Virus record (IMG/VR): IMGVR_UViG_3300037882_004177
Location: 1 to 22,427 of that record
Source of the DNA: a virus
Length of the DNA stretch: 22,427 bases
Strand: one strand, 5' to 3'
In this document: positions 14,256-22,342 of the stretch, one piece after another
How the letters are laid out: every line of letters begins with the position of its first letter
Position numbering within the stretch: the first letter of the stretch is position 1
Position numbers and translations under genes: made by a program
The notes under the pieces: model-generated
Databases searched by the model: none
What the model was told of the DNA's origin: nothing
The model's input: the letters and a program-made list of their open reading frames with translations, nothing else

Positions 14256-17200
14256 TTATACGCGAATTGCGGTCAAGGAAAGTCCCCACGCTGTTATCGT
14301 ACTTCCTCCCGTTGAATATCCCCATACCTCGACATAATCATTCGTTGCAAAATCAACCTCACATTCAATGGCTGAAATTTGGTACCCACCTAAAGCCCTG
14401 CTTGTATATGGCAAATAATAAGAGACAGTAGTCCCATTTTTATAGATTGCAAAATAAATATCATTAGCAAGCAATGAGTTATAACTCCACGAAACAGTTG
14501 CCGAAACGATTGCCTTAATGGATGCCTGGGTCGTACCCGTATAAGTTAATCGATTATTAGATGGCATCGTGAATTCATTGCCAGAGGTTAAGGTTGTGGT
14601 TCCTGCAACTTTTGTCCATGTAGCATTTGCCGTAAACCCTGTTCCATTTGCTTGCATAGCAATGCTGCCATGAATATTATTTGAATAGGAAGTCCCTGGG
14701 ATGATTAGATTTCCTGTCCCTGTTATCCTTCCAACTTCATTTGACGCTGAGGAGCTTGTGCCAGCATAGAACACATGGTCAGAGGTTGTTCCTGGTACCT
14801 GATACCTTAAAATAAATGAATTAACCCCAAAGCCGAAATATTGATGATCATTAGCCACAGATTCAAATAAAGATATTTTCCTGTTTAAGGTAGAATTTGG
14901 GAATTTCAAGGCTGGAGCTGCACCATTGCAAAATACTGTACCAGTAAAATTTGTATCCGGTACAAAGGTAAAGGCATTAGCAGTAGCCGAATAGCCCATC
15001 AAGTTTGTCGGCACCGTCGCCACAACTTTATCTAAAAATAAACTGCCGCTAGAAGCACCCCCAAATACTGTTCTGTGGCGAAATCTGTAACCGTCAGGCG
15101 CATTATTCATAAAATCTAGGTAAAGATCATTAGGATTGGGGGCCGTCGGAACGAATGAATTTTTTAGAGTAAAAACGGATATGGCATCAGAAAAATTAAA
15201 GTTCTGAGTAGCTCCCCCTACCGTAATGGTTTGACTTAAAGCAGTCGCAAAAGGCGTTCCGACGACTCCTGTACCTGTCACGGCACCCGTCAAAGTTATT
15301 GTGCCAGCCGCAATTGCCGAATCCACGTAAGATTTGTTAGCCCCATCTGTTCCAGCAGTCGGGGCTAAAAGATTTGTTATCTTGTGACTGTTCAAATTGA
15401 CATTGGCCGCCGCAATCGTGATTTGATCAAGCGACAATGCCAGTGTCGTTGCAAAAGGCGTGCCCACAACGCCACTTCCCGTAACATTCCCGGTAAGAAC
15501 TATCGTACCCGCAGCAATCGATGTATCCACGTAATTCTTTGTAGCGCCGTCTTGTGCGGCTGTAGGGTCAACCACATTAATGAGTTTATGTGTGTTGATG
15601 TTCACATTGGCAACGGCTAAAGGAATTGTGTCTAAGGTCATATTCAAAGTTGTTGCGAAGGGTGTTCCAGTAGTCCCCGAACCAGTCACATTCCCCGTCA
15701 ATGTGATTGTCGTCAAAACAGAATCGACATAGTTCTTGGTTGCTCCATCTTGTGCCGCAGTCGGATCAAGAAGGTTTATTATCTTATGGCTATTTAAGTT
15801 CACGTTAGCAACGGCAAGAGGGATGGTGTCCAACGTCATATTCAAAGTTGTGGCAAAAGGTGTGCCAACAAAACCTGAGCCAGTAACATTTCCAGTTAAT
15901 ACAATGGTTCCAGCAGCAATTTGTGAATTAAGATAAGCCACATTAACGGCATCCGTACTAGCTGGAAAAGTATCCATTGCAAGATTATTAATTGGAAAAC
16001 TATCCATAATTATGGGGCCAGAAAAAATAGATAAACCACCAGTTATATAAACTGGAAGGTTTATAACAAGGCTAAGGCCCTCATCAATAGAAATAAGTGT
16101 TTGAGATTCCACATCACTAATAAAAGTTTTAATGGAAAGCCCACCAAAACTTGCATCTGCAATGCTTGTAGTATGGGAAAATCGATAACCTGATGCTACA
16201 TTATTTCTTAATTCAATATTTGTTTCTGAAGGAGTACCCAAAATAGGAACAAATGAGTTGCTAACCTGAAATTTTGAAAAATCAGATGCAAATTGGAACT
16301 TTTGAAAAGCCCCCCCTACCGTAATTGTCTGACTTAAATCCGTTGCAACAGGAGTTCCAACGACACCGCTTCCTGTTACCGCTCCAGTGAGAACGATAGT
16401 CCCCGCAGCAATTGCGCTATCGACATAAGCCTTGTTTGCCCCGTCCGTGGGGTCAATTGGATTAGCTAAATTGATGATCTTAAAGTTATAGAAAGAAACG
16501 TCTGCATCTGCTGAGATGGTATTAAGCCTTAGATTATCAATCCGAATACCCAATGCGACAATTTGGCCTTGAAGAACAATAACTTGTCCCTGAAGAATGC
16601 CAACGGATGTTAGAAGTCCAGCTACCGCACCTTCAAGAACAGTTATTTGTCCTTGAATAACAAGAATTTGCCCTTGAATAACGCCTATAGCTAGATTGAT
16701 TGCAACGATATCTGCTTGTATTCCAGGGATTGTAAAGACTTCCATAGAAGTAAGGTCAAACGATTCTTGCGGACGTCCCGTAATATCTCCTCTCCAGATA
16801 TAAGTCCATGTCAAATCAGGCAAATTTTCTATTTCTATATGAGGAACTTCAACGGGACGATTTCCACCATCGCCGAGCCATAAGTACGTATCGGTCAAAT
16901 TGGGAAGATTAAGGACTTCTATATTGGGGGATGCAACGGGACGATTCGTTACAGACCCTATCCAAATGTTTGTGTAAGCAAGGTCGGGCAACGCATCATC
17001 TGGAATAACCGTAACTGGAATTGGCCTATTAGTCCCATCTCCAACCCAAAAATTATTAGTTGCCAAATCGGGAAGGTTCCCAATTTCAATATGAGGGGAG
17101 GCCACGGGACGATTGGAAGCATCCCCAATCCATATATAGGTAAAGGCAAGGTCAGGCAATGAGCCGCCAGGAATCACCGTAGAAGGAACTGGCCGATTCA

Positions 17201-17960
17201 TGGCATCGCCCACCCAAACATTATCGGTAGGGAGGTTAGGAAGCACGCTAATAGGAATCATCGGAGACGGGGCAGGGCGGTTTGAACCGTCCCCCACCCA
17301 CACATTATCAGTCGGCAAATCTGCCATGTTGGTTAAGGGAAGAACTTCAATTTCAACTGGACGGTTCGGCCCTTTATTTTGGGGGTCAATAGAATTTGTG
17401 CCATACCATAATCTGCCGACGGTCAAATCAGGGAGATTAGTTATATTTATCCTTAGAATAATTTGTGGCTCACCAGTAAAAGGAAATTGTGGATTCCCAG
17501 AATAAAGGTTGTATCTGCCAAACAATTTATCAATATCAGTATTGAGAAAGCTCGGCAAATTACCAACGCCGATACGTGCGGATTCTGCTGGCTTGTTGGT
17601 TACATCCCCTATCCATAAGTTATTGAATGACAAAGACGGCGCCATATAATCCGTACCTGGCACAGCAATTTCAACGACACCCGCGTCATGCTTCAGAATG
17701 CCATTAGCCAATTCGTTCAAAGCTTGCGAACTATCGAAATTTTCAGATGGAGCCTGTAAAATGAACCGCGTTTCAGATAATCTTGTCCGTAAATCTATAA
17801 TCTCAAGGCGCAAATCTATAATAACTGGACTTTCAACAGGTCTATCGTTAGGATCCCCAATCCAAATATAATCATCAGGAATATCAGGGAATGCGGATAG
17901 ATTTATCCGTCCTGTTACAGGCGACATAAAAAAGTCTGTAAATCCAGGCAACCATTGCAT
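14256..17960 (-). CDS. Long repetitive tail fibre or receptor-binding virion protein
   Basis: A 1234-residue modular protein. The N-terminal third carries ten W-(I/V/Y)-G-(D)-x-x-N-R-P motifs; the last seven form a perfect 28-residue array (about 212-407). A heptad region with repeated IQGQI/LQGQI (about 418-477) looks like a trimeric coiled coil. Five blocks with 'DPT..DGA.K.YVD' and 'LTG.VTGSG..GTPFAT' follow (about 496-915), as seen in many phage fibres. Two copies of a beta domain (NSFVP...GYRF.H) lie at about 534-610 and 900-976. The last 135 residues (NRLTYTGTT...FAIYKNGT...DYVEVWG) resemble a C1q-like jelly roll, a usual trimer tip. ATG 17960 overlaps the patatin stop (TGATG); a GTG three bases earlier is less likely. 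It lies in the head block, between patatin and scaffold, which is unusual for a fibre. Confidence 0.8.
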   Translation of the reverse strand: MQWLPGFTDFFMSPVTGRINLSAFPDIPDDYIWIGDPNDRPVESPVIIDLRLEIIDLRTRLSETRFILQAPSENFDSSQALNELANGILKHDAGVVEIAVPGTDYMAPSLSFNNLWIGDVTNKPAESARIGVGNLPSFLNTDIDKLFGRYNLYSGNPQFPFTGEPQIILRINITNLPDLTVGRLWYGTNSIDPQNKGPNRPVEIEVLPLTNMADLPTDNVWVGDGSNRPAPSPMIPISVLPNLPTDNVWVGDAMNRPVPSTVIPGGSLPDLAFTYIWIGDASNRPVASPHIEIGNLPDLATNNFWVGDGTNRPIPVTVIPDDALPDLAYTNIWIGSVTNRPVASPNIEVLNLPNLTDTYLWLGDGGNRPVEVPHIEIENLPDLTWTYIWRGDITGRPQESFDLTSMEVFTIPGIQADIVAINLAIGVIQGQILVIQGQITVLEGAVAGLLTSVGILQGQVIVLQGQIVALGIRIDNLRLNTISADADVSFYNFKIINLANPIDPTDGANKAYVDSAIAAGTIVLTGAVTGSGVVGTPVATDLSQTITVGGAFQKFQFASDFSKFQVSNSFVPILGTPSETNIELRNNVASGYRFSHTTSIADASFGGLSIKTFISDVESQTLISIDEGLSLVINLPVYITGGLSIFSGPIIMDSFPINNLAMDTFPASTDAVNVAYLNSQIAAGTIVLTGNVTGSGFVGTPFATTLNMTLDTIPLAVANVNLNSHKIINLLDPTAAQDGATKNYVDSVLTTITLTGNVTGSGTTGTPFATTLNMTLDTIPLAVANVNINTHKLINVVDPTAAQDGATKNYVDTSIAAGTIVLTGNVTGSGVVGTPFATTLALSLDQITIAAANVNLNSHKITNLLAPTAGTDGANKSYVDSAIAAGTITLTGAVTGTGVVGTPFATALSQTITVGGATQNFNFSDAISVFTLKNSFVPTAPNPNDLYLDFMNNAPDGYRFRHRTVFGGASSGSLFLDKVVATVPTNLMGYSATANAFTFVPDTNFTGTVFCNGAAPALKFPNSTLNRKISLFESVANDHQYFGFGVNSFILRYQVPGTTSDHVFYAGTSSSASNEVGRITGTGNLIIPGTSYSNNIHGSIAMQANGTGFTANATWTKVAGTTTLTSGNEFTMPSNNRLTYTGTTQASIKAIVSATVSWSYNSLLANDIYFAIYKNGTTVSYYLPYTSRALGGYQISAIECEVDFATNDYVEVWGYSTGGSTITAWGLSLTAIRV
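15216..16475 (-). repeat. Five diverged repeats in the fibre stalk (YVD / VTGSG blocks)
   Basis: Blocks begin near the DPT-DGAxKxYVD motif and end with TGSGxxGTPFAT. The LTG anchors lie at residues 525, 689, 755, 823 and 891 (numbered from the GTG at 17963); the last four are 66-68 residues apart. Blocks three and four share long identical stretches such as TTLNMTLDTIPLAVANVN. Confidence 0.8.
16740..17327 (-). repeat. Seven 84-bp units (28 residues each) with WIGDxxNRP
   Basis: The tryptophans fall at residues 222, 250, 278, 306, 334, 362 and 390 (numbered from the GTG at 17963), with no insertion or deletion. Units 2 and 4 end in VIPGGS/VIPDDA and units 3, 5 and 6 in HIEIGN/NIEVLN/HIEIEN, so the array has an A-B-A-B pattern of 56 residues over part of its length. 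Confidence 0.88.
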
Positions 17961-18949
17961 CACGCCACCAAATGAGCAAGAAAATTGGAAATATTCACAC
18001 TATCAGCATTAAAAGTATTCGTCGCAAGCGTCTGCATATAAGTAATGAATCCACTTGATGAATTGTCCAACTCTGTATCTTCCAACGGGTCTAATTGTGC
18101 GTTTGCGCGATAGGTGTAGATATTTTGCAGTGTGTATTGATCAATGTTTGACAATAATTTAGCATCCGCCTCTTGCGTGCCTGTGATAAGGATTCCGAGC
18201 AAACTAAACACAAATGACATATTGGTTTCATCGGGGGGAGGAGGAGTAACAGGAGGTTGCTCAAACCCAATATCTCCCAAGCCTGATCCAATAGATAAGA
18301 TACAAGTCCTTTTCGCATTAGGTTTAATGATGTTTCCAAGCATATAGCCAAGCATTGCAGGATTATTTTTAATGCATCCTCCATCGATATAACTACTTCC
18401 CCCAAAAATTGCAGGAGGGAAATACAAAGGGGCTGATGATGTTGCCAACCCTACATTTTTCAATAACGCAGTAGATCCAAATGATCCAGGGAATGTAATA
18501 TTTGAAAACAAAATAGGTGTATTCGTAGTATAATTGTAAGATGTTATTAAAGTATTCGTGTTTAAATTTTGCATTGTTAAAGTTCCAAACAATGTATTCA
18601 ACTGATCTATAAAGTTTGTGTTTGGATAAAAACTTCCCCCTAATATCATTGTTGCAAGTTTATCTAATGTAGATGCCCTAACGCCTGGAATAATATTTGA
18701 TGTTGAAAATATCCATGGCCCCGCATTTGTAAGAAAAGTCATTAGCTCGGCAGGGGAAAGACCACCAGCATAACCAAGAGCTTGCAATCCCCCTGCACTG
18801 GTTCCGCAAATGACATCGAAATATTTCCATATCTCATCAGGCGCAATTCCCCACAATTGCACAAATTCATTCATCCACTGCACGCTAAAGGTGCCACGCA
18901 TGCCGCCGCCATCAATGGCTAAAATACGGACTGTATTCGGGTCGGCCAT
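17960..18949 (-). CDS. Patatin-like phospholipase (lipid acyl hydrolase)
   Basis: A 329-residue protein of the patatin family, which hydrolyses acyl ester bonds of membrane phospholipids. All catalytic parts are present: the oxyanion-hole loop DGGGMRG (13-19), the nucleophile elbow GTSAGG with Ser51, and the DGG motif with Asp189 completing the Ser-Asp dyad. Other family marks are the FG-x-LTMQNL region and the SSAPLYFPP loop (171-179). A short proline-rich loop (231-239) follows the core. No signal peptide is visible. AGGTGG precedes the ATG, which overlaps the portal stop (TAATG), and the fibre start overlaps its own stop, so it is made together with virion proteins. It could be packaged or released at lysis. 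Its similarity to CBASS CapV effectors is only at family level; no cyclase gene is near. Confidence 0.92.
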   Translation of the reverse strand: MADPNTVRILAIDGGGMRGTFSVQWMNEFVQLWGIAPDEIWKYFDVICGTSAGGLQALGYAGGLSPAELMTFLTNAGPWIFSTSNIIPGVRASTLDKLATMILGGSFYPNTNFIDQLNTLFGTLTMQNLNTNTLITSYNYTTNTPILFSNITFPGSFGSTALLKNVGLATSSAPLYFPPAIFGGSSYIDGGCIKNNPAMLGYMLGNIIKPNAKRTCILSIGSGLGDIGFEQPPVTPPPPDETNMSFVFSLLGILITGTQEADAKLLSNIDQYTLQNIYTYRANAQLDPLEDTELDNSSSGFITYMQTLATNTFNADSVNISNFLAHLVA

Positions 18950-20769
18950 TATACGCCACCTAATGCCGTAGGGTTTATGGCTGCTGGATTCGCTTGAGGA
19001 GCTTCACCCCCTCCACCTCTTAACATTGCTTCTTGCTGATTTTGTTGTTGCTGCAAAGCTTGCATCGCAGTTGCTATTTTATCGTGGTCTCTAAAGCGCA
19101 AAAGCTTGAGAAGCTCAGGATTTTGCAAGATCAATGGGGCTTGAGGGTTAGCTAATAATTGCTGTAAGTTCTCTTGCATCTCCTCTGGCGAACTATCGAA
19201 GTCAGGCACCCTTTCAACGTAAATATCCACAGGAATGGTGCGGATATCATTCATGATGGTTTCCTTTCCGTCTATCTCACGCACAAGATTCAAAACAAGC
19301 TCTTGTTTCTCATCATCATCAAGAACCACATTCACAAGGATATTCTTTAAGCCAGAATTTTGGATAAGGTTAAGGAGCATTTCCCCTTCACGCTTCTTTA
19401 CCAGGCTGAAAGTGTCAAATCCAGCGGCAAGGTTCTTGGATGTTCCTATCTGACGCTGTTTAATAGCGACGCCGCTCGTAGCATTTGTAGCTTGCCCCAA
19501 AGAGTCACTATACATACCGCTCACTTGCTGTAATTCATAGTCGCTCCGTTCTGATGCCTGCATGTAACTAGCAGCTAGGTCTACGTTAGGGACAATATCA
19601 ACCTGGCCATTACCAGATTTAAACAAAATGGAATCGGGACGACTTAACTCATCCCTAATTTGATCTGCATCCATGCCATGGAAAGCATTGGGGTCTATGA
19701 TCGCCCTTACTGAGTTCAAAGCCATCAAGTATTTAAGCTTGCGGTAATTGATTTCCCTCTGAACATCTTTCATATCCTCCAGCCATCCCACAGGAACCGC
19801 ATCAGACGTACGCCGTCCCCAAACAACGGGAATTGTCGGGAAGTCTTTTAAGTTAGGGATATTTGGTTCAAGCGGGGCGAATTCAAGAAGGATATCCCCA
19901 CAAAACACAGTCCTCATAATTTGCGTACCTGTGTCTGTTACGACATCTTTCATGGAGCCAGCTAAATCTTCAGCCGTATTTTCATCAAAAGTTTCAAAAT
20001 AATAGCCATTTCTATCGTTTCCACAATAATATTTACGGCTCTCTTTATGGAATAGCTCATTAACCAACAAGCGGCTTCCATTGATGGAACCAAAAGTATT
20101 AGGAATAAAGGCACTATTGCGGTTGAACCATTCCTGTGAAAAATTGCCAACATTATCATACATATCCTGTGAAGACTTAAGGGCGTTAAATTCTGAAGTA
20201 TGCCCTGGATAAATTGATTTTACGTCCTCTAAAGACATCCAGTTCATATTTATGCAAAATCGTTGTTTTGTTAATTGGGGAGAAAAATCATCAGCATCAT
20301 AAATATGATTGAGGGGATTCATGTATTCATACAGAATAGTTCCCTTATGTTGATCCATTTTTACTACCCCTAACCCACAGGTCATAGCATCCCGTGACCT
20401 CAAAGAGCCTTGATAGGAAAAATTTTGCTGTTCTTGAATGGCAAATCCTAAATGAGTCAATCCCTTGCAAAGGAATTCTTCCTCATCTTTTCCTGAATGG
20501 GAGCGATAAGCAATTTTTGTGCGTGTGTTAATTTCCAAGCCTGACGCTTGATTAATCATGCTTTTAACTTTGTTGATGACAATGGGTGCTTGCCCTCGGT
20601 CTTTCAGCTTTTGCAGAACATCCTCAGGATATTGACCGTGCCCGTCATAGAAAGCAAAGCTGCTAATCGCTTCTCCGCGCCATTTCTGGTAGAGCAAATT
20701 TCCCGCGCCCATTTGGAATAATTTTCTAGCATTATCTAAAGCCTTTTGCCTTGATTCCGTTAACTTCAT
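18949..20769 (-). CDS. Portal protein, P22-like family
   Basis: A 606-residue protein forming the dodecameric ring at one head vertex, through which DNA enters and leaves. Family marks are the N-terminal region with FAFYDGHGQYP and APIVINKVKSMINQASGLEINTR (about 40-85), the stem region with WLEDMKDVQREINYRKLKYL (about 335-355), and the crown segment NATSGVAIKQRQIG (about 446-459) followed by a long helix. The C-terminal tail is glutamine-, alanine- and glycine-rich. Length fits the P22 group (P22 gp1 has 725). A TTG start at 20784 is in frame, but ATG 20769 overlaps the terminase stop (TAATG) and is preferred. It follows terminase directly, the standard order. Confidence 0.9.
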   Translation of the reverse strand: MKLTESRQKALDNARKLFQMGAGNLLYQKWRGEAISSFAFYDGHGQYPEDVLQKLKDRGQAPIVINKVKSMINQASGLEINTRTKIAYRSHSGKDEEEFLCKGLTHLGFAIQEQQNFSYQGSLRSRDAMTCGLGVVKMDQHKGTILYEYMNPLNHIYDADDFSPQLTKQRFCINMNWMSLEDVKSIYPGHTSEFNALKSSQDMYDNVGNFSQEWFNRNSAFIPNTFGSINGSRLLVNELFHKESRKYYCGNDRNGYYFETFDENTAEDLAGSMKDVVTDTGTQIMRTVFCGDILLEFAPLEPNIPNLKDFPTIPVVWGRRTSDAVPVGWLEDMKDVQREINYRKLKYLMALNSVRAIIDPNAFHGMDADQIRDELSRPDSILFKSGNGQVDIVPNVDLAASYMQASERSDYELQQVSGMYSDSLGQATNATSGVAIKQRQIGTSKNLAAGFDTFSLVKKREGEMLLNLIQNSGLKNILVNVVLDDDEKQELVLNLVREIDGKETIMNDIRTIPVDIYVERVPDFDSSPEEMQENLQQLLANPQAPLILQNPELLKLLRFRDHDKIATAMQALQQQQNQQEAMLRGGGGEAPQANPAAINPTALGGV

Positions 20770-22229
20770 TATAATCTCATCCAACTCCCACCCGATAATT
20801 GGGTAGGTATCCTAAGCTTGTTAATAGTGGATTGCTTAACGCGAGCCAATGGGACACCTGTAACCACCCCATAACGCATTGCATCCATTAAATGATCATT
20901 TCCTTTCTTCACCTTACCATTATCATCACGTGCATACATCCTTAATTCTGTCATTAACTTAGTTAAACTGCTAAATATTTTAAGTTTTCCAGTTTCCATT
21001 CGTTGAAGGACAGTATAAACTCCTTTATTTACTGATTTCTTATCTGCTGGAGTCCAATTTCTGATGCCAGCCTGTTGATAAAGATCAACGAGATTGCCGC
21101 CATCATCTTGCTGCGCTCCCTCACCCGCGCCATCGTAGCCACCAGGCATCCAGTCAGCGCCTTGCTTGATTAACTCAAAGGCGTGGTGCTGAGGCGTTAG
21201 ATGCCCTGCAAGATATTCCCCGTAGAGATAGACGACATCATTGTCCTGATCATGAGCCATGAAGACAGCAGCCGTATTATGCCACCCAAAATCCATCCCA
21301 AAGCATCTAGGCCAATATTCAGGTATTTCAAATGGGCTAACCAGGAGATTAGAATCATGAACAGGGTAGACAAGACCGCTCCCCATAGATGGGATGCCTT
21401 TTGTTCGGGCTTCGCGCTCATAAGCAGGATATGCAGCTAAGATACGCGCCGATTCTTCAGGTGTTATGTGTGGAGATTCTTCATGCGATGCCAAAATATA
21501 AACACGGGAATTATTCGCCTCTCCAGGAGGAAGACGTTCAGTTCCTTCTTCCCCATTTTCATCAACAACAACCTTTTCCATGTATTGCAACATGAAGTGT
21601 GTAACGCCCTTTAATGGCGTCAAACTACATGTAACTTGCCCATAATGATCTTGGGAAGTGGAAAGGGTACGCGTAATGGCTTCGGAATATATCTTTGAAG
21701 GAGGTTCTTCGTCTAAATGAACGCCGTCAAGAGTCTCTGCTTGCCATGCGTCGGCTTTTTGCTCATATGATTTAAACCTGATCTTTGAGATGCCACCTGA
21801 AGCATGTTGAACATAATAGAGATGCTTTTGAGGCTCTTTGCGCACAATAAGGCTGGAATGGATAAATCCCTCTTTCGTTAAATCCCCCACATAATACTGA
21901 GCGAGGGTTTGGAAGGTTTCATTATTTGTTACACCTGCTACCCATATATTAATTGGCTTATTGTATCTATAACCATTCCACCAATCAGGATAATTTCCAG
22001 TAAGATGCATGCACCATTCAGCAGAGGTGCAGAGGGTCTTACCGCATCTATTGCCCGCAAAGAAAGCGCGTTCCTTGGCAAGCAGACCAGTCGCATGGAA
22101 TGCTAATTGTTTTTCATTGGGATGATAATGCTTAAAATATATGTGATCTTGTATGTTTTGATATTCTATTGCTTTATTAAAACAATCTAATAATTGTTGG
22201 GGGGATAGGTCTTGTAATTCTTCAATCAT
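20769..22229 (-). CDS. terL: Terminase large subunit (DNA-packaging ATPase-nuclease)
   Basis: A 486-residue packaging motor. The ATPase domain has a Walker A AGNRCGKT (58-65), a Walker B with acidic pair GVHLDEE (169-175) and a coupling motif TCSLTP (200-205). The nuclease (RNase H-like) domain has the metal-binding aspartates Asp313 (GMDFGWHN), Asp366 (GGYDGAGEG) and Asp449 (NDHLMDAMRYG). It binds the portal and cuts and pumps DNA into the procapsid. Length is normal for the family. It is the first gene of the head operon; no small terminase is in the window and none is seen in the 200 bases upstream. There is no Shine-Dalgarno motif before the ATG; see the promoter region upstream. Confidence 0.93.
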   Translation of the reverse strand: MIEELQDLSPQQLLDCFNKAIEYQNIQDHIYFKHYHPNEKQLAFHATGLLAKERAFFAGNRCGKTLCTSAEWCMHLTGNYPDWWNGYRYNKPINIWVAGVTNNETFQTLAQYYVGDLTKEGFIHSSLIVRKEPQKHLYYVQHASGGISKIRFKSYEQKADAWQAETLDGVHLDEEPPSKIYSEAITRTLSTSQDHYGQVTCSLTPLKGVTHFMLQYMEKVVVDENGEEGTERLPPGEANNSRVYILASHEESPHITPEESARILAAYPAYEREARTKGIPSMGSGLVYPVHDSNLLVSPFEIPEYWPRCFGMDFGWHNTAAVFMAHDQDNDVVYLYGEYLAGHLTPQHHAFELIKQGADWMPGGYDGAGEGAQQDDGGNLVDLYQQAGIRNWTPADKKSVNKGVYTVLQRMETGKLKIFSSLTKLMTELRMYARDDNGKVKKGNDHLMDAMRYGVVTGVPLARVKQSTINKLRIPTQLSGGSWMRL

Positions 22230-22300
22230 ATTTAATCATTATATGATTGAAATTAACTAAACAAGTAAAATAGTTAAATTATACTTCCATTAAACAGCAT
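22230..22300 (-). promoter_or_regulatory. AT-rich upstream region of the head operon with palindrome and TATAAT boxes
   Basis: Two TATAAT boxes read on the minus strand (22278-22283 and 22238-22243); neither has a good -35. The second overlaps a perfect inverted repeat AATCAT-TAT-ATGATT (22234-22248), which could be an operator. If the second box is used, transcription would start at or next to the ATG and the mRNA would be nearly leaderless, which fits the lack of a ribosome site. Confidence 0.4.
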
Positions 22301-22332
22301 AAAAAAAGGCCCCAGATTTTACTTGGGGCCTT
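22301..22332 (-). terminator. Intrinsic terminator upstream of the head operon
   Basis: On the minus strand AAGGCCCCA (22324-22332) and TGGGGCCTT (22306-22314) form a perfect 9-bp stem with a 9-base loop, followed by five more T (22301-22305). It stops transcription coming from the right before the terminase gene, so the head operon needs its own promoter. Confidence 0.85.
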
Positions 22333-22342
22333 AAGGATAAAC

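Noticed and set aside
15384-15936. CRISPR-like repeats on the plus strand
   Set aside because: The repeats are coding repeats of the fibre with period in multiples of three and no spacer structure.
14256-17960. Diversity-generating retroelement target in the fibre
   Set aside because: No reverse transcriptase, template repeat or C-type lectin-like variable end is seen in the window.
17960-18949. CBASS CapV effector
   Set aside because: The patatin core fits, but there is no cyclic-nucleotide synthase, ubiquitin-like machinery or defence gene near it, and it is coupled to structural genes.
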